Below are positions 33,836 to 45,385 of a DNA stretch of 64,000 nt, piece by piece; positions within the stretch are counted from its first letter, which is position 1, and each line of letters starts with the position of its first letter. The notes below the pieces were generated by a model that saw only the letters and a list, made by a program, of their open reading frames with translations, made no database searches and was not told the DNA's origin. Position numbers and translations under genes: made by a program. The DNA comes from Cephalotus follicularis (Eukaryota > Streptophyta > Magnoliopsida > Oxalidales > Cephalotaceae), in NCBI GenBank assembly GCA_001972305.1, contig BDDD01005093.1, positions 21,343-85,342 on the forward strand, read 5' to 3'.

Positions 33836-35170
33836 TTAGGACAAAAACCTGTTTAGATGGGCCCGAGGAGGAATAAGAAACTTGCGAATTAGATGTCGGT
33901 TGGTTATGAGCGGATGGTTCATGGCCGACCTTGGATTCGGGTCTGGCTGGGAAGGCATTTTGCCTTTCTCACTTTCATGTATAGCTGAGGCAAGCTGTGA
34001 GATATTCTTCTCCATGTTATGTTGACTAGTCATCACACTGCTCATGAGAAGCTCCATGCTCTTTTCTAGCGAGGAAATCCTAGAAGTGTTTTCCCTTTGG
34101 TTCAACGATCCAGGTGATTTTTTATTTTGAAACTGGTTTTGCGGTAGGAAGGATGGTCGGACATTGTTTGAATTTGGGGGAAACAGGAAACCTTTGGAAG
34201 GTCTGCTGAGGTACAGACTGGCTAGTGAAGCTAGAAGGCTGCCTATAAAATTTACAGGTCCTCTTTGATTTTGCCCTTGACTCCATGAGAAGTTTGGATG
34301 ATTTTGCCAACTTGGATTGTAAGTGTTACTATACGGGTTGTATTGATTCATTGCAGACACATTCTTAGGAGAATACTGATTGTCTTAATAATTCGGGCAT
34401 TCTTTAAAAACATGACTTGGTGACTGGTATAAAGAACACATAGGGGTGCTTTGATCGATGTGATTTACTTGGGCGAAACCCCTAACTATAGACTCCAATC
34501 TCATGGGGAGGCTGTCTAACTGTGCCTCCTTAGCCACTACCCCTTTTATGGCGTACCCCTTACTCGGTAAAGCTCTTCCATAAACTTGAGTGGACTCCCA
34601 CTCGCTAGTTCACTCACCCAAATCTAAAAGGAAATTCCAAGCCTCATTTTCATCTGTATACAAGGTGAACCCATCAGAACACATGGACTCGACTAATTGC
34701 TTGGTCTGGTAGTCGATGCCTTCATAGATGATTTGGCATAAATGCCAAGTGTTCAAACCATGATGCGGACACTCTAAGGGGAGGTCTTTAAAATGTTCCA
34801 TACATCGAGAGCATGATTCATTGCGTCTTTGGCGAAACTGAAAAATGTCGCTCCTAAGCTTATTGGTTTTATGAAGTGGAAAGAATTTCTTTAGGAATGA
34901 AACAGTGAAATGATCCCATGTAGAAATGGAACCATTGGGAAAACTATAGAGCCACTTCTTAGCTCCATCTTTCAGAGAAAAGTTTATGAATCACAACTTA
35001 ATAACATCATCAGACAATTGCTGGAGTTTCATGAGGGCACATACCTCCTTGAACTCATGAAGGAAGAGATATGCATCCTCATTGGGTAATCCGTGAAAGT
35101 GTGGCAGCATGCTAATAAATTTGGATTTCAACTCAAAATTGTTCCTTTGAGGTGCAGGCAACAGGATACA
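33836..35170 (-). pseudogene. Athila-type gag (element C)
   Basis: On the minus strand, the N-terminal part (about 34602-35150) shows SLRSDIFQFRQRRNES-type sequence and LPLECPHHGLNTWHLCQIIYEGID, the hallmark capsid region of Athila elements. WNFLLDLGE follows at 34610. The C-terminal half (33836-34360) is Asn/Gln/Pro-rich (YNPYSNTYNPSWQNHPNFSW), followed by a predicted helical stretch (ISSLEKSMELLMSSVM) and an acidic/basic tail. Several stops and shifts separate the parts. The start codon is not certain; the leader continues to the primer site at 35491. Confidence 0.85.
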
Positions 35171-35490
35171 GGATGGTTGCGCTGTCTTGCAGGATAGAAT
35201 CTATCGCGCAGAGTTTGTATGGGTTGTCTGTCCGCCATTGGTGCTTGTTGATGGTTAATTCTTTCGAGACAATGGTTTGGACCACGCACCCAATCAGTCA
35301 TAAACTAACAGCAAGGCAAACCACTAATGAACGTAAAGCACACACTAAACAGAAGACACTAAGTTAAATATGATTATCACAAATTAAAGGAAAAGAACAC
35401 AAAATATTATTATTTTTAAATTAATTAATTAAACTAAACTAAATACTACGAATCAGTTGAATAAATTAAAACTAATCTAAAAAGTTGCTT

Positions 35491-35507
35491 CCCCGACAAC
35501 GGCGCCA
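35491..35507 (-). other. Primer binding site, tRNA-Asp (element C)
   Basis: On the minus strand this reads TGGCGCCGTTGTCGGGG, complementary to the 3' end of plant Asp tRNA with one likely mismatch, and lies 6 bases from the LTR end. This primer is typical of Athila/Tat elements. Confidence 0.9.
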
Positions 35508-35513
35508 AAAACA

Positions 35514-37046
35514 TGTTCCCGAATTCTGAATGTTTTAAATTTATACCGAAAGTGCACGGTTGTGTAGTAACGGGTCGAATGCTAGGAAACAAGCTAAATC
35601 AATTTTAATTTATCCAACCTAGGCGAAGTATGCAAAATTGAGGGCTATTATAAAAAAAACTACTCTAAAACATGCAAAAATAAACTAATTATTAAAACAG
35701 CAGACAAAGGCATCGACGTGAATAATTGAAAGCACAGAAAGCGTTGACAGAAGGCATCGATGAAAATTGATGAAAACACTTAAAGCGTCGACGCTTACAG
35801 GGTAGGCGTCGACGGTTACGGGTACTGGTGCAAAACTTAACAAAAATAAAACATGCAAATCAAAGCAGAGAATAAACTGAATAAAGTATGCAAATTAAAA
35901 TCGGTTTTAGGGTATAGAAACTCACCATAGATTATATTGAATAACTCACATATTTTATTGCTCAAACCTCGGTAACCAACGAGAGCTAGGTCAATACAGA
36001 GTGTGACTGTGATGACAAATCATATGAGTAGTCATGCTAGGTCTATACGAAGTGTGGCAGTGGTGACAAATCGTATGAGTGGACATGCTAGGTCAATACA
36101 GAGTGTGTACGGCGTGACAAACCGTATGAGTAGACTCCATTGATTGCATTAAAAACCATTCACTCAACAACATTCTTATTCACCGACAAAGTGTTTGTGG
36201 ATTTTAATCAGACAGACAAAGTGTTTATGAAGGCATAAAATTGAAGAACAAATCAAAGGTTCAAGGATTTTATTAATTGAGTTGTATCAATACAATCTAA
36301 TGCCCTGTTCTAGCCCTAAAAACCTTAAAAAGTTAGCTACAAAACATTGAAAAAACTGCTAGAGAAAGAAAAGAGAAAACAGCTGGGAAATTATACTCCT
36401 ATTTTTGTTGTCTCTCTCTTCCTTTTATACTTACAATCATGGATAAAAATGGAAATAAAACTTAACCTAATTAATCTACAAAAGGAAAATTATTACAATC
36501 CAAAGAAAACATTAAAAACTTTCCAATTTTCCTACCAGGCCCATCGTAGGCGTCGACTCTGATCTTCTGGGCATCGACGGTTTGATATGCAAAAGATCTG
36601 AGATGCGCGATTTTCAGTGTTATGTGTCGACTTGAATATTTAGCAAAGTAGCGTTAAGCGTCGACGCTATCGATCAAGGAGTCGACGGTTTTGATAAAGC
36701 GCTGACACTGTATTTAAAGACGTCGACGCTTAAAGTGTGTAATTCAATTGTTAAACTCTGTACCAAAGCCTTGACGCTTTTATATTAACTGTTGGAGCTT
36801 TGCGTCAAGGCGTCGACGCTAATGTTGAAGGCATCGACGCTTTGCTCTGTTTTCTGTAAAAATTTGTCAACTCTTCAAGCTTTGATCTTCTTGTCTTCAA
36901 TTCATGCCAATTTGACTAGTATTTATGCACTTTGATCATTTTGGCTTTGTACCTGAAAATTAATGCAACACAACCAAAGTAGTATATTCCAAGCATAAAA
37001 ACATAATAAATAAATCATTAAAAACAACACATTTTTATGCTGAACA
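35514..37046 (-). repeat. 5' LTR of element C
   Basis: About 1.53 kb, ends TGTTC...GAACA on the minus strand. Its last 200 bp match 27072-27267. It carries clusters of the GCGTCGACGC motif at 35700-35825 and 36540-36845, although it is unrelated to the gypsy LTRs that carry the same motif. Three degenerate units of about 60 bp with GCTAGGTCNATACRGAGTGT lie at about 35985-36130. Confidence 0.85.
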
Positions 37047-37083
37047 TACATCAAAAACAGGTCCAATTGAGCCTAATCAGGAG

Positions 37084-37095
37084 GCTCTGATACCA
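37084..37095 (-). other. Primer binding site, tRNA-iMet (copia element E)
   Basis: The minus strand reads TGGTATCAGAGC. It is not adjacent to any LTR of element B, which lies on the plus strand, nor to element C, whose LTR ends at 37046. With leader sequence to its left on the minus strand, it best fits the primer site of copia element E. Confidence 0.75.
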
Positions 37096-37300
37096 CTTGG
37101 TTTCCCAGCATGCCGAGTAGACCTATTTATGAGGTCGCTGAGCATGGCTAGTCCACGCATGCCGAGCAGACCAGTCCACATGGTCGCTGAGCATACTAGC
37201 CCATGCATCATGAGCAGACCGTTCCTTCAAGGCGTAGAGAAAAGAAACAACAAATTGTATAGCGCCTAAAGAGCGTCAAGCAGACCACCCTCTTCGCCTG

Positions 37301-37316
37301 ATATATATATATATAT

Positions 37317-37358
<42 letters not shown>
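37301..37358 (+). repeat. (TA)n(GA)n microsatellite
   Basis: A TA run at 37301-37316 is followed by about 20 AG units at 37319-37358. The flanking sequence AAAGAAACAACAAATTGTAT occurs on both sides, which marks a tandem duplication of the segment. Confidence 0.95.
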
Positions 37359-37361
<3 letters not shown>

Positions 37362-37439
37362 AAACAACAAATTGTATAGCGCCTAAAGAGCGTCGAGCAG
37401 ACCACCTTCTTCGCCTGATATATATATATAGACTTGTTA

Positions 37440-37558
37440 GCAACGTCCTATAGCAGGTGAACTTAAGTAGTGAATTCTGCATAATGACTGTCCCTTAGCA
37501 GGTGAGCCCAAAAAGGGGTGAATTCTGCCAGAGCAGGTGAACCTAAAGGGTGAATTCC
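37440..37558 (+). repeat. GCAGGTGAACCTAAGGGTGAATTCC minisatellite, first part
   Basis: Imperfect units of about 30 bp start GCAGGTGAAC and end GTGAATTC. The array is split by the solo LTR inserted at 37559 and resumes at 40343. The 3' LTR carries the same array at 49408-49735. Confidence 0.88.
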
Positions 37559-40342
37559 TGTAATACCCTGCTCGTTCGTAAATATATTTTACGGATTTTA
37601 TGTTCGTGTTCGGGCTTTTAATTGTGTTTAATTTTAAAAGTCCGGTTGCCCTGTGTTTTTGGGCTTCTGTGATTTGGGTTGTTTGAAACAGCCTAAATAT
37701 TTGGGTATGTTATGCTTTGTTGGGTTGGGCTTTTAAATTATTTTCTTATTATCCAAATTATTTTATTAAAAACAAATCACTTTTATTTTATTTTTAAAAT
37801 CCCTTAATTCCTTATTTTTCCCTTTTTCCTTTATTTTTCTTCCTTTTCTCTTCTTTCCTTTTTTCTTTCTTCTTCCTATTTCTTTCTCCTTCATCACCCG
37901 AAGTCACACTCTCCTTCATTATTTTCCACACGGAAAATCTCCTTCTTCCTTTTCTATTCCCCACAAATCCTCTCCTTTTCCTTATGTGGGCAGATTTGGT
38001 CTCCACTTTTTCCTTTTGTTGTGCCATTGCCATTCTATAATTGCCTCTTTCTTTTTTTTCTGCCTTATGCACTGCCGAATTCTGCTTGTTAGTGTGTAAC
38101 AATCTGCTGTGTAATTCGTTCTTCAAAATTCGAAGAGGTAATCTCGATCCTTAGTTGTTTCTTTTGGGTTGAATTCACTTAGTTTGTCATGCATGTCTAA
38201 GCATGTTCTTGTTTTGTATTCTTCTTCCTCTGTTTTTGTTCACAGCCGAATTGTGAGTGTGTGCTAGTGTTTCTTCTACTGTTTTTGTGTTCTGGGAATC
38301 ATTAAAGGTTAGTAAATTCATTTCCCCTAGTGATGGTTTTGTTTCAATGGCATACATTGAGTTTTTATGCTCTTTATGTCCTTTGGGTCTTGATTCATGC
38401 CTATTCATGTTGTCATTGTGTTAGTAATATTGTAAACACGTTTTATGCACATAGATATGTCACAAACTGGGTTTATAACAACTAAAACTAATAAAAGACA
38501 AAATCTGGACATGTACATATGCATTGTCTTCTTGCTTCCTTTTATAAATTAACCCACTGTCAAGTTGTTTTCTTGTCAATTCTGTGTTTTTATGTCACCT
38601 ACAAGTCATATATGATCATATGTTTATGTCCATATGTCTCTGGTTTAATGTAGAAACCATTTGAATCATTTTCAGTAGTGAATTGACATGTTTCCAACTG
38701 TTCTGTCGCCCAGAACAGTCGGCTGTCTCTGTGGACAGTCGGCTGGAATGAATGAGTAGCCGACTGCCACATGAATGCAGTCGACTGCTTTAGGTTGAGT
38801 AGTCAACTGGAGGTATGAACACAGTCGACCTTCAGCACTTTTATTTGAGTAGTCGACTGGACCATTTGAATAGTCGACTGTCTTGCTTCCCCAGTCGACT
38901 GGAGCCCTGTTTTAGTCGACTGTTTTGCCCAGAAATGTACTGTTTTCAACTGTTTTAATTCGTTTGATCCTCGAATCAATCCGAATCTTTTCCAAACACT
39001 GTTAACAGTCTGTTTAATACTTCTGGTGTGTTTTAGACTCTTACACGTATGTTTTTGAATGCCTTTTAGATTGTTGTGCTTCAAGTGGATTCCGTTTAAA
39101 TTGTCTATTTGTAAGTACTTTGTGAGCGCATAAGGTACGGATTTTCTGTTCCTTGGCTATCTGATATTCGAACTGAAAACTGTTTTGCTAAGCATCTTCG
39201 TTTATGAAATCAATGATGTTTTTGACTTTGACATGTTTCGAATTTAAAGTTGGTTTATGATTCTGACTTTATTCATACGATATGTTATGATACGATGTGT
39301 TATGATACGATATGTTATGATACGATATGTTATGATACCGTTGTGAGCGGTTTTTGAATATGTTATGTGAAAACATATGTTATGTGATTTTAAATTGATT
39401 TTGATAAATCAATTATTTTTGAAATAAATACTGAGTATTGTACCCACCTATGGGGCGTACCATAGGCACGTCCTAGGCCTGGCACGGGGACGTGAGACTT
39501 CCGTAGCGGTGTGATTAGACTACGGCGTCTCTGAGTGTATGAACAAATCCCATGAGGTGGATTTGTGGATCCGCTATGTATGATAGAGGCGTATGAATCG
39601 ATTCTAGTTTATGTGGTCTGAGGTGAATTCAGATATGTGATTTGAGGTGAATTCAGATATGTGATCCGAGGTGTGATCGGATATGTGAGAATTGACTTGT
39701 GTAGTGCCGTACACTTCAATTCTAGTGGGCATGTGGAATTAGCACCTCCCTTGCCAAATTTATGATATGTGATATGTATATGACTCAGTATGTTTTATGA
39801 ACTATGATTTATAATGTTTTGTAATGTTCCGAAATTGTTTCGAAAGATATGCAATTGTTATTTGAATATGATTAAACTGTTTTATCTGTTAAAGATTTCT
39901 GTTACGTTAACATTGAAATATTAATGTTTTTAAATTACCGTTTACTGTTTTAATTCCCTTATCCGTACTGAGGTTTGCTCAGCCGCGTTTTTGTTTCTAT
40001 GCGGCAGGTTTACAGGAGCTGCGGGGGAAAGTGTGATTGAGTGATGACCACCCTATGTGTTGGATCCTTAGGAGAGTGATCCTTATGTTATGTTTAGTGG
40101 TCAGAAACATGGATTATTATGTTTTATGTTTTTAAATTGGAACTGAATTATGTTTTGAGTTTTTTGCAACTACTTAATATGTTAAATGGTTAAGTTTTAA
40201 TGTTTTGATAAGACTGCCACGTTTTGGCTGTTATTGGATAATAAAGCAAACTTATGATTTGATAAATAATGTATATGCTCAGATAAGTAATGTTATGTAT
40301 GATATGACCCTATGACGACTCCCGCCATCCGGAGGTGTTACA
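37559..40342 (+). mobile_element. Solo LTR, 2.78 kb, inside 5' LTR of element B
   Basis: It starts TGTAATACCCTGCTCG and ends GGAGGTGTTACA. The flanks are ATTCC (37554-37558) and ATTCT (40343-40347), a duplication with one change, located in a minisatellite unit of element B's LTR. It is the plus-strand relative of the LTRs of element D, with a pyrimidine-rich leader (about 37790-37990), CAGTCGACTG clusters (about 38700-38940), GGTACGGATT (about 39134), a hairpin block (39447-39466), the GTAGTGCCGTACAC block (about 39700) and CCGTACTGAGGTTTGCTCAG (about 39965). Confidence 0.9.
38700..38940 (+). repeat. Cluster of CAGTCGACTG-type palindromes
   Basis: About ten copies of AGTCGACTG or one-base variants (CAGTCGGCTG, AGTCAACTG, AGTCGACTGG) are spaced 10-30 bp apart. 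The same cluster is in both LTRs of element D. Confidence 0.9.
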
Positions 40343-41148
40343 ATTCTGCATGGCAGGTGAACCTCGGGCGAATCCCGCTGAATAGGTGAACCTAAGGATG
40401 AATTTCTCCAGAGAAGGTGAACCTAAGAGTGAATTCCGCAAGAACAGGTGAACCTACAGGGTGAATTCCGAATGGCAGGTGAACCCGATGGTGAATTCCA
40501 CAGGGCAGGTGAATCTAAAGGTGAACCTCCTATAGAAATTAGACCAATACATATAAGATATACCAATTTAGGTGAACCTAAGGGTGAACCTTACATTGTA
40601 GTTGGACCAGCTCCTCTGCCTTATACATACATGATGAATTTTGAAGTCTGCAATGAGTAGAGTAGTGCGAGGAAATGATAGGCACCTAAATATATATATT
40701 GAGATGTTGCATACATGAACCTGGATGGTATATTAAATGGCATGCATGCAGTTCTCTGTTTATATTATATCTCCTCTGCTTATGCATATAGTAGCCTACA
40801 TAACCATGGGTTGCTGACGCATTCTCTAAGTGGGTCAAGTTCAAGTACATGTGGAGCATCTCAGTAACTCAAAGGATAAAGACCGGTGCAAGTCCCTCTC
40901 CTCGGCAGTGCAGTTTTGAAGACCAGTTTAGCAAGTAAGGATTATGCATTTATATGACCTGCTGGCGTTTGGTAGAGTCAAATGAATAATATATATATAC
41001 TGATCCACGTGATTTTAATTGGAAATTTATATCCGCATAATAGATTGTGATTTAAAGTTTTAAATTTTATGGTAATTGGATAGTAGTTATTTGTACGGTA
41101 TGCCACGTGTTGGGCCGTGGGGACCATCCCACGGTTCGAGGTGTGACA
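40343..41148 (+). repeat. 5' LTR of element B, second part
   Basis: It continues the minisatellite (to about 40600) and aligns to 49497-50310 of the 3' LTR. It ends TTCGAGGTGTGACA, with the primer site six bases further on. Confidence 0.9.
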
Positions 41149-41153
41149 ATTTT

Positions 41154-41165
41154 TTGTATCAGAGC
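41154..41165 (+). other. Primer binding site, tRNA-iMet (element B)
   Basis: TTGTATCAGAGC matches TGGTATCAGAGC with one mismatch and lies just after the 5' LTR end. Confidence 0.85.
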
Positions 41166-41275
41166 CGTACTATGCTAGATATGCTAGGACAGAGTCCCTA
41201 GAAAATGGAGTTAAGATTTGATTACGGATATCAAATGTGGATATTGACCCATTCCTTTTATGCAATAAGAAAAGT

Positions 41276-42607
41276 ATGGAAGGACATCAAAGTAGAACTA
41301 CACGAGAAGCGAGAGTCGGGCCGTCGACTAGACGTACTTGAGCGAATAGAGATATAGAGGAACAAGAAGAAGTAAATGTGGCTCAAGAAGCAGAAGCTGC
41401 TGCTCCTGCTCGAGCAGAATCTAGAGGTTTTATTAGAAGGATGCATGCTATGATAAATCAGTTGAGTGAGTTTATGCAATGGCATGCGGCTGAAGTAGAA
41501 CAACCACCTGTTGCACGACCAGGTAGTCGTGCAGCAGAATCCATAGAATAGACGTCAGCGGCGAGGCCAGCTAGATGGGCTGAAGTAGCAAGAAGATCCA
41601 TTGATCAGCAAACAAGACAAGAGGACACCTTAACCAGATTCTTGAAGTTGAACCCTCCAACTTTTACAGGGGATCCTAATGCCATTTCAGCTGAGAGATG
41701 GCTAATGCCGCTAGAGAAGATTTTTTGAGTTTTGGAATGCTTAGATTCACAGAAAGTTATTTTTGCAACGTATATGTTACAGGGTGAAGCGGAGCGTTGG
41801 TGGAAAATGATTGAATCTTCTTGGGAAGCCTCCGGGATAGCATATTCTTGGAAAACATTTAAAACATAATTTAATGAAATATTCTATCCCAAAGTTGAAG
41901 TCGATAAGAGAGAGGCCGAATTCCTAGGCCTAACCCAAGGAGATATGTCAATGGCCTAATATGAGGCCAAGTTTATCGAATTATCGAGGATAGCTCTGTA
42001 TATGGTTAACACTGAATCAAGGAAAGCTAAGAAGTTTCTTATTAGACTTCATCCTGAAATTAGGGGGAAGCTAGTGCCCATACATTTGAGATCCTTCTTT
42101 GATTTGGAAAATAGGGCTCGAGAGGTTGAAGCTCTAGCTCAACAGTTTCAGAATTTGGAGATCCAAACAGGCAGCCGGAGACCTGCTCCCTCCAGTGAAT
42201 ATTCGGGGAGAATTTCAAGGAGTAGTAATAAATCCAAAAAGTTTGGATATAATGGCAGCTCTAGGTAGGGTGAATCTCCCTGTAGCGTCTGTAGTCTTGC
42301 AGGACCCTCAAGATTTGGAGGGCAATCTCATGGTTCTCAGCAAAGGAGCCAGAGTCGTTATTCACGATGGAAGCAACAGAGAAGGATGACATCAAATGGA
42401 GGTTCTTCTAGACCTACCAGTGATAGTGGCCTAGATTTTATTGAGCCCTGTGTGCATTGTAGCCGTACTAGCCATGCTTCAGACAAATGTTGGTGGAACA
42501 ATAGTGGGTGCAGGAATTGTGGAGCCATGGATCATATGGTGGCTGAATGTCCCCATAAAAGATTTAATCTAGGAGACCAGACAGGGCAAGGATCGACCCG
42601 ATCGTAA
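41276..42607 (+). pseudogene. gag of element B
   Basis: The Met at 41276 begins MEGHQSRTTREARVG. In-frame stops occur soon after and repeatedly later (about 41340, 41549, 41727, 41868, 41958, 42268). The capsid core is recognisable: LKLNPPTFTGDPNAISAERWL, GEAERWWKMIESSWE, EFLGLTQGDMS and LIRLHPEIRGKLVP. Two knuckle-like motifs follow: CVHCSRTSHASDKC (about 42452-42493), which is poorly conserved, and CRNCGAMDHMVAEC (about 42510-42551), a full CCHC knuckle. The double knuckle region and the HP(E/D)IR motif are chromovirus-like. The gene is dead. Confidence 0.9.
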
Positions 42608-42759
42608 GGAAGTTTCCAGCAAGGTCACCCTAGCACCAGCTCACGAGGAGATCGTGGCATGCAATCGATGGGATCAGCACCTACAGTGCAAGGCAGAGTA
42701 TATGCCATGGACCAGAGAGCCGCAACGAGATCAACCTCAGTGATTGGAAGTACAGTATA

Positions 42760-43365
42760 TATATCTTAGCTCTTGGCACGAACTCTTATAGTTTTAGACT
42801 CATCACATTCGTACATTGCATCACATTTTATATGTCGTATGGATGTGGAGCCAGAGCCTTTACCCTTTGTGATAGAGGTTAGCACAATAGTAGGAGTGTC
42901 TGTTACCTCCAAGTGGGTGTGTAAGTCTTGTGCCATTGAGATTTGCGATCACATTCTTTTGATAGATCTTATAGTGTTGTTGATGGGTGATATTGATGTA
43001 ATCCTCGGAATGGATTGGTTATTGTCACACTATGCATGTATGGATTGTAACAGGAAGGTCATAACCTTCCATATGCCAAGTAAATCTCCGTTCCACTTCA
43101 TTGGAACAATAGAGCACCAGACAGCTCCGATGATATCTGCTATTCATGTTGACAAACTCTTGAGACAGGGTTGTGATGCTTATCTGGCACATGTTACGGA
43201 TAATGGTAAATGAGTTCCGAAGTTAGAAGATGTCCCTATTGTTTGTGAATACCCGGATGTGTTTCCGGAAGAATTGACATCCTTACTTCCTGAGAGAGAC
43301 GTGGAATTCTCTATAGATCTTTTACCAGGGATAGCACCCATAACGAGAGCTCCTTATCAGATGGT
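42760..43365 (+). pseudogene. pol of element B, protease to RT entry
   Basis: The 146-codon open part (42773-43213) is retropepsin-like: ILGMDWLLSHYACMDC and KSPFHFIGT match element A's protease. The active-site region reads LIVLDSSHSYIASHF where DSGASHSYI is expected, so the catalytic loop has lost residues. After a TGA near 43213, the text leads via CEYPDVFPEEL and DLLPGIAPITRAPYQM to the RT entry, where the solo LTR (43366-45385) splits the gene. Confidence 0.9.
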
Positions 43366-45385
43366 ATAATTCCCCCGATCCGAGTCCACTAATTGCTCAA
43401 AGCAAACTTCAAGGAGTCGGTGCGTTACGTGGGGGTGAGCCCTTACACATTTTAGCATTCTTACCCAATGCTAACATATAACATTAAATTCTCATAACTT
43501 TCAACATACTTTATCACCTTTAACCCAAGCTTCTAACATCATCATCTCCTATAAGGATGTCATAATCCATAACATTCATATGCTTTTACATTTCAACATC
43601 AATTGTCATAAAATATTTCACAGCGAAAAAACATGATCTTATTACATTTCGAAATCAGTTTGTGTAAACACTATTGCATACACACATTTTCTTTCTCAAA
43701 ACTTCTTCTTGTGAGCTCCCTCTAAAGCTCGCATTCTTCATTCAATCATTTCCTGAAAACATTTTATTTAAAAACAAACATTGCAAGGAATGAGCTTAAA
43801 TAGCCCAGTAAGGTTTTTATAGTAAACATACTTTATCACATTTCATTTTTTGATCATAACATAGAAGTAGAACATTTCATAAAACTTAGGGATTATAAAA
43901 CTTAATGAACCCTTCAACTCCGCTTCACCGAGGCATTGTGCACTCCCCGATTACTATCCTTACATCACATACATGTCCATGAGAACTCTAAGATCCATTA
44001 TCATTCGTTTTTGGATCGCAATCCAAAGGTGATTCATTTCATTTCCTTTCCTTTCACAATTCATAAAGCATTTCTCATCACTTTGAGTGATTAACTCAAA
44101 GTATTCATAAAACAGCTTTGTATAACATTTCTAAAACTGGTATATCACATAGAAATAATCATTTCCAAAGAAAACATAAAACAGTGAAGTTAAAGTAGAC
44201 ATCCCAAAAATTGCAGAAATCTAAAGTTCATAAAATTTGGCTGAGAAATGAAACTGCTATGAATTTTCAAAGTTTTAGGTTCCATATGCAGACAATACAT
44301 GAGCAGTAATTTTAAACTCAGAATTTCGTAAGGATTTTGATAGAATTTTGAAGTATACAAAGCATAATAGTTAAAGAAGACATCTTAAAGTTTCCAAAAC
44401 ATTAAACCATTCAAAATTTCATTAAGAAATGATCAAGATATGAATAAAACAATCTACTATATAATATTAGAAAATAACATAGGAAACTTTGGTAGAAATG
44501 GGTTTTAGATTTTCCTTACTTTGGTGTAATTCTTTCCTTCTTTCTTTCTCTTGATGAAATCTCCTATTCAATCACAGCAAAAAACAATCTCCTTTTAGCT
44601 GAGATTACACACATATATAGGCTGAATTGGATTGCTTGGGGAGTAAGCTTCTCTCTCTTGTGAGTCACTCCTCTTAGTTGCCCATGTGCTCTAATTCCTC
44701 CAACCAAATGGTGACACTTGGCATTCCTTCATCATTCCAACGTAAAATATATGATCTCCTTACTCCCTAGGCTGACATGTGTCCATTATTTATATTAATT
44801 TACTCACTAAAAGACAAAACTAGATTTGGGCAACTGGTCTGCAGACCTAAGCGTCGGCGCTTCACTTCCAAGCATCGCCGCTCACGGGTTTCGTCCAAGT
44901 CGACTGGAAATACTTGACTTCAAAGCACCGAAGTTTACATTTAGAGCGTTGTTAGTTTCATCCAAGTTTTGTCGCTTTCGTTGAAGTGTCATCGGTTGTA
45001 GTAGTTTGTCCAAGTTGAAAACCCTCTGTTTTTAACCGGCGTTGGAAGAGGACCAAGCGTCGATGGTTTACCTTTAAAGCGTCGCCGCTTTAATATACCG
45101 TCGGTGCTTAGGAGAACTTGTCTTAGTCTATTGACATTTTGAAGCATCCTTTCAGCAGTTCCTTAGACAACATTAAAGCACCGCCGTTTTGTCGTACACC
45201 ATCGGCGCTTTAAACTGTTCCGTCGACGCATGGTCCTTGATGTCGGTGCTTTCAACATGACATTCACACTAAACATGACATAAACAAGATGCAATGTCTC
45301 ACAACATATTTCACACATACATAAGACTTGGAGCAAGCAATTTCTCATTAAACGATACTTTGACGAAAAAATTGTGGTCATTACA
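43366..45385 (-). mobile_element. Solo LTR, 2.02 kb, inside pol of element B
   Basis: It begins TATAATTCCCCCGATCCG (the first TG mutated to TA) and ends GGTCATTACA. The flanks are GATGG (43361-43365) and GACGG (45386-45390), a duplication with one change. The RT codon series (YQM...APPELKEF) closes exactly when the LTR and one flank are removed. It is of the same family as 28937-31661 and element I's LTR. Decayed GCGTCGACGC-like motifs lie at about 44850-45250. Confidence 0.92.

Larger units (their letters stand above)
27072..37046 (-). mobile_element. Athila-type Ty3/gypsy element, 3' LTR truncated (element C)
   Basis: On the minus strand: 5' LTR (35514-37046), Asp-tRNA primer site, gag, protease, RT, RNase H, integrase and a short remnant of the 3' LTR (27072-27267). 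A 2.7-kb solo LTR interrupts RNase H. LTR ends are TGTTC...GAACA. The flanks GACAT (27067-27071) and TACAT (37047-37051) are a plausible duplication with one mismatch. Protein motifs and the primer site place it in the Athila/Tat branch, which lacks a chromodomain. No envelope-like ORF is visible after integrase. Confidence 0.88.
37100..37558 (+). repeat. 5' LTR of element B, first surviving part
   Basis: It aligns to 49166 onward of the 3' LTR. It differs by a tandem duplication of about 118 bp (about 37235-37415) that brackets a (TA)n(GA)n run. The LTR is interrupted at 37558 by the solo LTR and continues at 40343. Confidence 0.88.

Noticed and set aside
27067-37051. Perfect target duplication for element C
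   Set aside because: GACAT versus TACAT differs at one base, so it is given as plausible only.
37084-37095. TGGTATCAGAGC sites considered as tRNA gene remnants
   Set aside because: Only 12 bases match tRNA; all such sites abut LTRs or leaders and function as primer binding sites.
37208-37482. Ser/Leu-repeat frames
   Set aside because: Direct translation of the (GA)n run and the duplicated flank.
37795-38126. Lys/Arg/Glu-rich minus-strand frame (104 codons)
   Set aside because: It is the complement of the pyrimidine-rich LTR leader; the same composition recurs in D's LTRs as a purine tract.
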